Source of the DNA: Eubacteriales bacterium
GTDB lineage: Bacteria > Bacillota > Clostridia > Christensenellales > Aristaeellaceae
Reading direction: 5' to 3'
NCBI GenBank assembly: GCA_028705775.1
Contig: JAQWCW010000017.1
Coordinates: 1-62,512, forward strand
Length of the DNA: 62,512 bases
Shown here: piece after piece, positions 43,614 to 51,704 of the stretch
Numbering within the stretch: position 1 is the stretch's first letter
How the letters are laid out: every line of letters begins with the position of its first letter
Notes under the pieces: generated by a model
The model's database searches: none
What the model was told of the DNA's origin: nothing
The model's input: only the letters and a program-made list of their open reading frames with translations
Program-made: the position numbers and the translations under genes

Positions 43614-43642
43614 ATTATAACCTTTATTTTCACTTCCTGCAA
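43614..43642 (-). promoter_or_regulatory. Promoter of the LCP gene
   Basis: On the minus strand TTGCAG (43642-43637), a 17-base spacer and TATAAT (43619-43614). The gap 43574-43945 holds this promoter, a small GCCTC/GAGGC hairpin near 43720 and the divergent promoter at 43842; I see nothing else in it. Confidence 0.75.
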
Positions 43643-43841
43643 TGAAAAACGAGTATTTTCGCCGCAGCTCTGTTAAACCGCCGCCTAATAGGAAACGTAA
43701 GCGACGCCGTTTTCTATCCGCCTCTGCGGGAGGCAGAATAAAAACTCAGCAATAATTGATATATGTAATTAATACGTGCGAATGCTTGTGTTTTCATTAT
43801 GTTCTGGAATCGGAGAGCGCACGCGGAAGGCTTCGGCGCGC

Positions 43842-43870
43842 TTTACGGCGAAACGTTTTTCGTGTATAAT
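43842..43870 (+). promoter_or_regulatory. Promoter of the three-adaptor export operon with an operator-like spacer
   Basis: TTTACG (43842-43847), a 17-base spacer GCGAAACGTTTTTCGTG and TATAAT (43865-43870). AAACGTTTT sits at the same position in the spacer as in the GH5 promoter. A second copy, TGAAACGTTTTAC, overlaps the first codons of the operon (43947-43959), 97 bases away, allowing looping by a dimeric or tetrameric repressor. Confidence 0.7.
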
Positions 43871-43945
43871 AATCGCCATACGACATCGTTAAAACGGAGA
43901 AATTCCGGAATTGCCGAATAAAGCGGCGGATTTGAGGAAGTTGTA

Positions 43946-45040
43946 ATGAAACGTTTTACTCTCACAGTACTCCTGATGTTGATTCTTGCTCTCGCGAGCG
44001 GCTGCGCATTGCTTCCCACGGAGGAAGTCTTTGAAAAAGCGCCGGTTGACGACAGCGACGATACGCTTCCGTATACGTTTGTAACGGTTGAGCGCGGCGA
44101 CTTGGCGCTCACCCAGAGCCTTTACTGCGTTTACGGCTCTGTCCGCACGCAGAACCTAGCCTTCCCGATGGATGGAGGCAGGATTGTTTCCGTGCTTTGC
44201 ACGGCGGGGGACGCGGTTACGGAGGGTCAGCTTCTCGCAAGCGTTGAGCTGGAGCCGGTTTACGAGCGCCTCAAGCAGATTGAAACGGAGGAGCGCGAGC
44301 TGGAGCTTTCGCTCAGCTATATAGACGTATATGAAAAGATTGAAATAGAGCGCGCAAAAATTCTGTACGCGGGCGATTCTTCCGGCAAATCGGACGCGCT
44401 TACCCAAATAAGCGAGGAATACGAAAGGCAGCGCACCGCCGTTTATGACAAGCAAAGCTGCCTTGAAATCGAAAAGACGGAGAATAACGAGAAAATCAAG
44501 CAGGGCGAGCTGCGCGCTCCGTTTGACGGAACGATAACCTACGCGAGGGCAAATGCGGAGGAAACGCTTACAAATAAGGAATACACAATGTTTACCGTCG
44601 TCGATTCCGCCCGCGCGCTTTTCAGCGCAGATACCGAATACTGGGATTATTTTACCCCCGGGCAGCAGGTGCAGGTGGTCATGCTCAGCGGCTCGCCGGT
44701 TTACGACGCAACCGTTGTAAATGAAGCGGAGCTAGGAAAGCCAGAAACGGAAAAGGTTCACGGGCAGAAAGCGATGGTATATTTCGAGCTTAACGAGCCG
44801 GTATACAATCTTGAGTATGACGACCATGCGTATGTGGAGCTTACGATTGATTCAAGGCAGAACGCCTTGATTGTCAACACCCGCGCGCTTGTCGATATGG
44901 GCGATAAAAAGATTGCTTACTACATTGACCCTGTCGACGGGCTTAAAAAGTACAAAGTTATTGAAATCGGGCTTGTTGCTTCCCTGCGCGCCGAGGTTAT
45001 TTCGGGGCTTGCCGAGGGCGAGCAGATAATTCTGAAGTAA
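43946..45040 (+). CDS. Membrane-fusion/adaptor lipoprotein 1 (HlyD-type)
   Basis: 364 residues. A lipoprotein signal ends in LASGC near residue 18-22. A biotinyl-lipoyl-like half (VCTAGDAVTEGQLLASVE) precedes a coiled-coil hairpin (residues about 110-170). The second lipoyl half begins KQGELRAPFDGTI, followed by beta-barrel and membrane-proximal parts. In MacA-type systems such a protein couples an FtsX-type permease to the cell surface. GAGGAAG precedes the ATG. The first gene of a seven-gene operon; two related adaptors follow. The coding start overlaps a candidate operator. Confidence 0.85.
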   Translation: MKRFTLTVLLMLILALASGCALLPTEEVFEKAPVDDSDDTLPYTFVTVERGDLALTQSLYCVYGSVRTQNLAFPMDGGRIVSVLCTAGDAVTEGQLLASVELEPVYERLKQIETEERELELSLSYIDVYEKIEIERAKILYAGDSSGKSDALTQISEEYERQRTAVYDKQSCLEIEKTENNEKIKQGELRAPFDGTITYARANAEETLTNKEYTMFTVVDSARALFSADTEYWDYFTPGQQVQVVMLSGSPVYDATVVNEAELGKPETEKVHGQKAMVYFELNEPVYNLEYDDHAYVELTIDSRQNALIVNTRALVDMGDKKIAYYIDPVDGLKKYKVIEIGLVASLRAEVISGLAEGEQIILK

Positions 45041-45058
45041 GGGAAAGGTAATGTGATA

Positions 45059-46138
45059 ATGAAGCATAAGGCGCTTGCGTTAATCGTTTTGGCAGCGGTT
45101 CTGTGTTTCCCCGCGGCGCTTGCGGAGGATGTGCCGGAGCTTGTCGCGCCTGCCGACGCGGCGATGAGCAAAACTCCGGTAATCCGCGGCGAGATAACAA
45201 AAATGCAGCCGTATTCCGCAACGGTCGTTCCCGAAATTTATCCGCTCGCGTTTCCGCTTTCCGGCATTGTCGGCAATGTATACGTCATTCCCGGGCAGGC
45301 GGTCAAAAAGGGCGAAATAATAGCGGAGCTTGACGTTCAGGATACCCTTGAGGCAATCGAGGATTTGAAGGAAGACGCGGAATATTCAAAGAGCGCCTAC
45401 GAATATCAGCAGCGTATGCGCGAAATTGATATTCAGCTTGCCGAAATGGATTTGCGCGCCATTGAAAACGAGGCGGAGCGCGCCGTAAAGGAAAACGATA
45501 TTGAGCTTCTGAAAGCGCAGGCAAACGAGGCTTACGACACGTATATACTAAGCAAAACGGCGCTGGATGAAAGGCTCAGGGAGCTTGAGGAGAAAACGAC
45601 GGGAACTGCGATTATCGCTCCCGTTGACGGCGTAATCGCCGCTATGCGCCCGCTTGTTTCGGGCAGCGGCGTTTCTGATAAGGACGATGTGGTATGGCTC
45701 GCGGATGATTCGGTTTTGTATGTTCAGTGCGATTTTCAGAAAAAAGAAAAAATGGACGCTGTCGTTTCCGTTTACGCTTTGATAAACGGCAAGGAATACG
45801 CGTGCGAATATGTGCCGATGGAGGACAGCGAGTATGTGGCGCAGACCCTGATGGGCGGCGCGCTTTACTCGCGCTTTTCGCTAAATATGGCAGAGGTTTC
45901 CGGTGAGATTCAATCGGGAATGTCCGCCGCAATCTGCGTCGTAACGCAGAAAAAGGACGATGTGCTGATAGTTCCGTCAAATGCGGTTTACAGGCTCGGC
46001 GCGGCGCGCTTTGTGTATGTAATCGCAGAGGACCAGTCGATGTCGCTTCGTAGCGTCACAATCGGAATAAACACCGATTTGCTTACCGAAGTAACGAGCG
46101 GGCTTGAGGAAGGAGAGCTGATATATGTCAAGGATTAA
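45059..46138 (+). CDS. Membrane-fusion/adaptor protein 2
   Basis: 359 residues with a cleavable signal peptide (MKHKALALIVLAAVLCF) and no lipobox Cys at the expected place. VIPGQAVKKGEIIAELD and IIAPVDGVIAAMRPL are the two lipoyl-domain halves flanking a coiled coil (residues about 100-180). The start at 45059 has GGAAAGG at 10-base spacing; an in-frame GTG two codons earlier is too close. The protein ends DLLTEVTSGLEEGELIYVKD, in the adaptor family's usual style. The next gene overlaps its end by 14 bases. Confidence 0.85.
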   Translation: MKHKALALIVLAAVLCFPAALAEDVPELVAPADAAMSKTPVIRGEITKMQPYSATVVPEIYPLAFPLSGIVGNVYVIPGQAVKKGEIIAELDVQDTLEAIEDLKEDAEYSKSAYEYQQRMREIDIQLAEMDLRAIENEAERAVKENDIELLKAQANEAYDTYILSKTALDERLRELEEKTTGTAIIAPVDGVIAAMRPLVSGSGVSDKDDVVWLADDSVLYVQCDFQKKEKMDAVVSVYALINGKEYACEYVPMEDSEYVAQTLMGGALYSRFSLNMAEVSGEIQSGMSAAICVVTQKKDDVLIVPSNAVYRLGAARFVYVIAEDQSMSLRSVTIGINTDLLTEVTSGLEEGELIYVKD

Positions 46139-47198
46139 GCGCTTTTCGGCTGTTTTATGCGCGCTTATGCTTTTCCTTCCGTGCATAGCGCGCGCCGACG
46201 ATGATGATTTGTATACGGGCGCGGTAGTCAAATATGAAACGGATACCGCCGAGTACGGCAGCGTCGGAATGACGATGCTCGGCAACGCGGAGCTTACCTT
46301 TCCGCGCGAGGCAAACGCGCGCTATGAGGGCGAAGTTTCCGCTTCCTTTGAGCGCTTCAGCGTAATAAAGGACGCGCGCGTCAAGAAGGGCGATGTGATT
46401 GCCGTTGTCCGCGGAATGGTCAGCAAGGCGGATGTTGAGCGCGCAAGGCTGCAGCTTCTTAGGGCGCAGGAGGATTACGAGCGCGCTGCCGAGGCAAACG
46501 AGCTTCTGATTCAGAACATGACAATAGAAATGCGCGCGACGAAAAACGATACCGATAAGGAGCGCGCAAGGCTGCTTATCGAAAAGCAGAAGCTCACGAG
46601 CGAGCTTTATTCCCTTACGGCGCTCAGGACAATCAAGGGGCTTGAGGAAAATTACGATAAGCTGCAAAAGCAGGACGCGCTTATTGAAATTCTTTCGCCG
46701 GTTGACGGCGTCGTTAAAAACACGCGGGATTACAGCTACGGCGATACGGTCAGCCCAAGCGCTGTGCTGGCAACCCTGTACGTTACAACGGATATGCTCA
46801 TTCAAGTCAACAGCCGGTGGGGAACGCCCGCCTACGGCGTAAAGGTATCAATAAAGCTGGGTACGGGCGGCACCGCGCGGGATTTAACCGGAACGGTCGT
46901 AGCCGCCGATAATATGCTGAACTCGCAGGACAAAACAGGCAAAACCTACGTCCGCATTGACGGCGGCGAAACGGCGGAATACGGGCAGTCGCTTTCGCTG
47001 TATTTCCCGCTGTTTGCAATGGATAATGTGCTGCTTGTCGATTCAAAGGCTGTTTATTCCGACGGCTCCAAGAATTATGTCTATCTGCTGAAGGACTCTG
47101 CGCGGCAGAAAAAGTATGTGACAATTGCGTTCTCGAATTCAACTGACGCTTGGATTCTGGACGGCTTGGCGGCGGGCGACGTCGTTACATTACATTGA
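46125..47198 (+). CDS. Membrane-fusion/adaptor protein 3
   Basis: 357 residues with a signal peptide (MSRIKRFSAVLCALMLFLPC). DARVKKGDVIAVVRG and LIEILSPVDGVVKNTRD are its lipoyl halves around a coiled coil (residues about 100-180). It is clearly the same fold as adaptors 1 and 2 but diverged, so the three are old duplicates. AAGGAGAG in the end of gene 2 serves as its SD. Its start lies inside the previous gene, which suggests tight co-production. Confidence 0.83.
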   Translation: MSRIKRFSAVLCALMLFLPCIARADDDDLYTGAVVKYETDTAEYGSVGMTMLGNAELTFPREANARYEGEVSASFERFSVIKDARVKKGDVIAVVRGMVSKADVERARLQLLRAQEDYERAAEANELLIQNMTIEMRATKNDTDKERARLLIEKQKLTSELYSLTALRTIKGLEENYDKLQKQDALIEILSPVDGVVKNTRDYSYGDTVSPSAVLATLYVTTDMLIQVNSRWGTPAYGVKVSIKLGTGGTARDLTGTVVAADNMLNSQDKTGKTYVRIDGGETAEYGQSLSLYFPLFAMDNVLLVDSKAVYSDGSKNYVYLLKDSARQKKYVTIAFSNSTDAWILDGLAAGDVVTLH

Positions 47199-47211
47199 TG
47201 GGGGCGCTGGA

Positions 47212-50082
47212 ATGCTGAAGGTTGTTTTCCGAAAAATGATGGCGAAGCGCTGGATGATGCTCGCGCTTTTAATCGGCAATATTATGCTGGTGGGAATCGC
47301 GGCAGGCAACGCTATGTACAGCAAGGCGGTTTTGCAGCGCACCCTGAAGCGCACATTCCAGCAGACGATGATTGAAAGCGGGGAATATCCCGCGACAGTC
47401 GCGCTGCACGTCGGCAAGGGCAAGGCGCAGATTCCCGATTTCTTTACCGTAAGAGGCTACTGGGACAGCGTTGAGGAGCGCTTCGGCGTTTCCTCGCTTG
47501 AAAAGATTGAGTACCTTTATCTTGCCCGCTCGGGAATCGACATGGAGAATAAGCGCGGTGATTTCAAGAGCAAGGAAGCAATCGTCGGCTGCATTTCGGG
47601 GCTAACGGAGCACGCGACCTTTAAGGGAAGGGCGTATTCGGATGCTCCTGATGAAAACGGCATTGTCGATGCGGTTCTGAGCCGCGCCGGTCTTGATGAA
47701 ATGAAGCTGGTTGTCGGCGATATAGTCGAGCTGAAAAAGATAACCACTCCGGACGGAAGCCCGCTTCGCCTTAGGGTTGTCGGAATGGTTGAACGCGCCG
47801 ATTCGAGCGACCCGTACTGGCTGAGGACGCCCGACGATTTCAAGAACGAAATCTTCATTTCGCCCGTTGTCTTTAAGGAATACTATGTGGCGGAAAGCCC
47901 CGAGGGTATGTCTCGCGGCGTAGGCGCGGACTGGTATACGCTGCTTGATTATACCCAAATCGACACGGATAAAATTGATATGCTTACCTCCGGCGTGCAG
48001 GAGCTTGACGCGGAAATCGAAAGCGACAGGAACAAGAGCGTCGAGGTCAACTTTTCCCGCACAATCGCAAGCTACCTTACCGTTTCAAAGTCAATCAGCG
48101 TAACGCTCATGGTGATTCAGGTCCCCGTGTTCGTGCTGCTTTTCGCCTTTATACTCATGGTTTCGCGCCAGCTTATGCAGATGGAGCAGGGCGAAATCGC
48201 CGTTCTGCGCAGCAGAGGCGCGAGCAGGGGAGAAATCTTCTCAATTTACCTTATGCAGAGCGGAATCCTTGCCGCTGTGGGCTTCCTTTTGGGAATGCCG
48301 ACGGGGGTATTCCTATGCACGGTTCTCGGCTCGACCGATTCTTTCCTTACCTTCATCAACCGCACTGGAATGAGCGTCGGAATTAACGGAACAGCGCTCA
48401 TATACGGCGGGGTTGGCGCCGTTGTTTCAATGCTGACTATGGTTCTTCCGTCCGTCAGCTATACGCGCAATACGATAGTCAACCATAAGCAGAAGAAGCA
48501 CGGAAAGCACGCAACTCCGCTCTGGCAGAAGCTTTTCCTCGACGTAATCGCCGTCGGAATCGCAATTTACGCGCTGTATACCATGAACGGTCAGAAGGCG
48601 CTTCTTGCGCAGAAGGTCGCGCAGGGCGAGCCGCTTGACCCGCTTCTCTTCCTTGCAAGCAGCCTGTTTATGCTCGGCGCGGGGCTTTTCGCCGTTCGCC
48701 TGATACCGATACTTGTTTACGCGGTTTACCGTCCGTTTAAGAAATTCTGGAGCCCCGCAATGTACGTTTCCTTCCTCCGCGTTTTGCGCGAGCGCGCAAG
48801 TCAGGGCTTCATAATCATTTTCCTTATAATGACGCTTGCTCTGGGCGTGTTCAACGCAAAGGCGGCGCGCACCATTAACAGCAACGCCGAAGAAAACCTT
48901 GTATACACCGTCGGCGCGGATATTGTGCTTCAGGAAAAGTGGAAGGATAACAGCGGCGCAGTCGAGCAGCATACCGCCTCCGCTTTTGCCTATACCGAGC
49001 CGGATTTCACGCGCTATCAGACGATTGAGCACGTTGTAAGCACCGCGAAGGTGTACAGAAACGACGGGCTTACCGCAAAAAGCCGCGTTGAGGACGACGC
49101 GGCGGAGAATCCCGCGCCTTACGGCGGCGGCGACGACAGGAAAACGGTAAGCGGCGTAACGCTTATGGCAGTCAATACGAGGGATTTCGGAAATACAATC
49201 AATATGTCCTCCGAGCTGCTGCCCAAGCATATCAACAATTATCTCAACGCCATGGCGCCCGACGTTCAGGCGCTCATAGTTTCCTCCGGCTTCCGCGACG
49301 TTCTGGGCTACAGAATCGGCGACGTGCTTGATTTCTACTATGTCGACGAGGAGCAGAACGAGTATAAGCTGGACGGCATTATTTACGGCTTTGTCGATTA
49401 CTGGCCCGGCTTTATGCCGCGCAGCTATACCGCCGGAGCGGACGGAGTTTACACGGAGCGGCAGAATTACCTTATAGTCGCGCATCTTTCGCGCGTTCAG
49501 GCAAACTGGGGAACGCTGCCCTATGAGGTGTGGCTGAAAACGGACGGCGCAAGCGGCTTTATGGCTGACTGGGCTATCGACAACAAGGTTACGTTTACAG
49601 AGTATACCGATATGCGTGAAAAGCTTGCGGACACGCTCGGCGCTCCGCTAATCCAGAGCGCGAACGGAATACTCACGGTCGGCTTCATCGTTGTGCTCGT
49701 GCTATGCGCCGTCGGCTTCCTGATTTACTGGATTCTGTCGATACGGGCGCGCACGCTGCAGTTCGGTATCTTCCGCGCAATGGGAATGCTCATGCGCGAG
49801 GTTATCACAATGCTGCTCAACGAGCAGGTGTTCATTTCGGGCGTTTCGATAGCCTTGGGAACGCTCGTCGGCTTCCTTACTGCAAGGCTCTATATGCCGC
49901 TCATTCAGCTTGCGTATACCGCCTCTGACCAAGTGCTTCCGCTCAAGGTTGCCGAGGCGGCAGGGGACATCGGCAATCTGTTCTGGGTAATCGGTAGCGT
50001 TATTCTCATCGGTATGGTAATACTCGGCGTAATCGTGCGCCGCATGAATATCACGCAGGCTCTTAAGCTTGGCGAGGATTGA
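47212..50082 (+). CDS. Large FtsX/MacB-type ABC permease
   Basis: 956 residues. An N-terminal membrane helix is followed by a large extracellular domain, an FtsX-like four-helix block (about residues 300-550), a second extracellular domain (about 575-820) and a C-terminal FtsX block ending RRMNITQALKLGED. The two FtsX blocks make it a double-length permease, so one chain may replace the usual dimer. No ATPase is fused; two follow. The start at 47212 was chosen by GGGGG upstream and the LKVVFRKMMAKRW membrane-entry sequence. Substrate unknown (peptide, lipid or polymer). Confidence 0.88.
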   Translation: MLKVVFRKMMAKRWMMLALLIGNIMLVGIAAGNAMYSKAVLQRTLKRTFQQTMIESGEYPATVALHVGKGKAQIPDFFTVRGYWDSVEERFGVSSLEKIEYLYLARSGIDMENKRGDFKSKEAIVGCISGLTEHATFKGRAYSDAPDENGIVDAVLSRAGLDEMKLVVGDIVELKKITTPDGSPLRLRVVGMVERADSSDPYWLRTPDDFKNEIFISPVVFKEYYVAESPEGMSRGVGADWYTLLDYTQIDTDKIDMLTSGVQELDAEIESDRNKSVEVNFSRTIASYLTVSKSISVTLMVIQVPVFVLLFAFILMVSRQLMQMEQGEIAVLRSRGASRGEIFSIYLMQSGILAAVGFLLGMPTGVFLCTVLGSTDSFLTFINRTGMSVGINGTALIYGGVGAVVSMLTMVLPSVSYTRNTIVNHKQKKHGKHATPLWQKLFLDVIAVGIAIYALYTMNGQKALLAQKVAQGEPLDPLLFLASSLFMLGAGLFAVRLIPILVYAVYRPFKKFWSPAMYVSFLRVLRERASQGFIIIFLIMTLALGVFNAKAARTINSNAEENLVYTVGADIVLQEKWKDNSGAVEQHTASAFAYTEPDFTRYQTIEHVVSTAKVYRNDGLTAKSRVEDDAAENPAPYGGGDDRKTVSGVTLMAVNTRDFGNTINMSSELLPKHINNYLNAMAPDVQALIVSSGFRDVLGYRIGDVLDFYYVDEEQNEYKLDGIIYGFVDYWPGFMPRSYTAGADGVYTERQNYLIVAHLSRVQANWGTLPYEVWLKTDGASGFMADWAIDNKVTFTEYTDMREKLADTLGAPLIQSANGILTVGFIVVLVLCAVGFLIYWILSIRARTLQFGIFRAMGMLMREVITMLLNEQVFISGVSIALGTLVGFLTARLYMPLIQLAYTASDQVLPLKVAEAAGDIGNLFWVIGSVILIGMVILGVIVRRMNITQALKLGED

Positions 50083-50094
50083 CGGGAGGCGCGT

Positions 50095-50778
50095 ATGGAA
50101 AACAGCAGGAATATAATCGAGGCGCGTAATGTAAAGCGTCGTTTTAAAACCTCCGGCGGCGAGTTCTGGGCGCTCAAGGGCATTGATATGGATATCGCGA
50201 CGGGCGGACTGACGATTCTGAAAGGGCGCTCCGGTTCGGGAAAAACCACCTTGCTCAACATCTTGAGCGCGCTTGACAAGCCGACAGACGGAAGCGTTAT
50301 GTTTCTCGGGCGCGATATTGCAAAGCTTGACGAAAAGGAGCGCACGCTCTTGCGCCGCCGCGAGATAGGCTTTGTATTTCAGAGCGTCGCGCTTGTGCCG
50401 ATGATGAGCGCTGCTGAGAATGTTGAGTTCGCGCTGAGAATGGCAGGCGGTCATGGGGATAACGCAAAGCGCGCCGCCGAATGCCTGCACATGGTCGGGC
50501 TTTCAAACAGAATGACGCATCTGCCGCAGGAAATGTCGGGCGGCGAGCAGCAGCGCGTAGCGATTGCCCGCGCCCTTGCGCATAACCCGAAGGTTATCTT
50601 TGCCGACGAACCGACGGGCGAGCTTGACACGATGATGGCGCTGCATATAGTGCGCATTTTTCAGGAGCTTACCAAGGAACAGGGCGTTACAATCGTTATG
50701 ACGACGCATGACCCGGGGCTTATGGATGTGGGCGACGCGCTGTACGAGCTGGAGGATGGTGAAGTAGTGCATGAGTGA
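50095..50778 (+). CDS. ABC ATPase 1 of the export operon (LolD/MacB type)
   Basis: 227 residues with Walker [11 protein letters not shown]-loop VFQS, signature [15 protein letters not shown] and Walker [13 protein letters not shown], all intact. It is a free-standing nucleotide-binding domain for the permease just upstream. A GGAGG-like site precedes the ATG. It overlaps ATPase 2 by 8 bases. Confidence 0.92.
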   Translation: MENSRNIIEARNVKRRFKTSGGEFWALKGIDMDIATGGLTILKGRSGSGKTTLLNILSALDKPTDGSVMFLGRDIAKLDEKERTLLRRREIGFVFQSVALVPMMSAAENVEFALRMAGGHGDNAKRAAECLHMVGLSNRMTHLPQEMSGGEQQRVAIARALAHNPKVIFADEPTGELDTMMALHIVRIFQELTKEQGVTIVMTTHDPGLMDVGDALYELEDGEVVHE

Positions 50779-51685
50779 GGTTAAGGAAGCCGCACCGAAG
50801 GCAATCGTCTGCGAAAACCTTGTAAAGATATACAAGACGGCGGACAGCGAGGTGCTTGCCCTGCAAGGGCTTGACCTTGCGGTTGAACGCGGGGAAATCA
50901 TGGCGATTATCGGCAACTCCGGCTCGGGCAAATCGACCCTCCTTAATATGATAGGCGGGCTTGACAGACCCTCGGCGGGCAAGCTTTGGGTTGACGGGCT
51001 TGACTTGTTCAAGCTTGACGAAAAGCAGCTGGTTGATTATAAGCGCAAAACGGTCGGCTTTGTATGGCAGAACAACGGGCGCAATCTGCTGCCGTTTCTA
51101 ACGGTGTGGCAGAATGTGCAGCTGCCTATGCTTCTCAAGCGCGACAGCGCTAAAAAGAGCGCGGCGCTTGACTTGCTCGCGCTTGTCGGAATGGAGCATA
51201 AGCGCAACAGCCGCCTGCTCCAGCTTTCCGGCGGCGAGCAGCAGCGCGTTGCGATAGCGATAGCGCTTGCGAATAACCCGACGGTTCTGCTTGCCGACGA
51301 GCCGACAGGCTCAGTCGATGTAAAAACGGGCGAAAACGTGCTAAACGTGTTCAGGCAGGTCAATAAGGAGCTTGGAACGACCGTTGTAATCGTAACGCAC
51401 GACAGGCAGCTTGCCAAAAAGGTAAACCGAGTCGTTTCCATACGCGACGGAAAGATTGCGTCTGAGCGCCTGATGAAGGAAAGCTATCGCGACCGCCTGA
51501 GCGAAATCACCTCGCTTATCGAAGAAGAAAAAGTTCAGGACGAGTTCGTGGTTATCGACCGCGCGGGAAGAATCCAGCTTCCGCGCGACGCTCTGGAGCG
51601 AATCGGCGCTACGGACAGCAAAATGATTATGGAAGTTGAAGATAACCGAATCGTGCTGAAAGGCACAAACCAAAATGAAGAGTAG
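50771..51685 (+). CDS. ABC ATPase 2 with a C-terminal AbrB-like domain
   Basis: 304 residues. Residues 1-225 are a complete ABC ATPase: Walker A GNSGSGKST, signature [15 protein letters not shown] and Walker B VLLADEPTGSVD. After a short helical linker (about 225-258) comes an extra segment at 259-298, VVIDRAGRIQLPRDALERIG..., with the look of an AbrB/SpoVT swapped-hairpin domain (compare the AbrB-type protein at 2743, which has DLDKLGRIVIP). This domain normally dimerises and binds DNA or protein. Here it may dimerise ATPases or sense something; this role is unproven. The two ATPases in the operon could form a heterodimer on the double permease. Confidence 0.85.
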   Translation: MSEVKEAAPKAIVCENLVKIYKTADSEVLALQGLDLAVERGEIMAIIGNSGSGKSTLLNMIGGLDRPSAGKLWVDGLDLFKLDEKQLVDYKRKTVGFVWQNNGRNLLPFLTVWQNVQLPMLLKRDSAKKSAALDLLALVGMEHKRNSRLLQLSGGEQQRVAIAIALANNPTVLLADEPTGSVDVKTGENVLNVFRQVNKELGTTVVIVTHDRQLAKKVNRVVSIRDGKIASERLMKESYRDRLSEITSLIEEEKVQDEFVVIDRAGRIQLPRDALERIGATDSKMIMEVEDNRIVLKGTNQNEE

Positions 51686-51704
51686 CTTGAAAGGTGGCTT
51701 TCCA

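Noticed and set aside
43700-43740. GCCTC/GAGGC hairpin between the LCP and export genes as a terminator
   Set aside because: The stem is short and no T run follows on either strand, and it lies upstream of both divergent genes.
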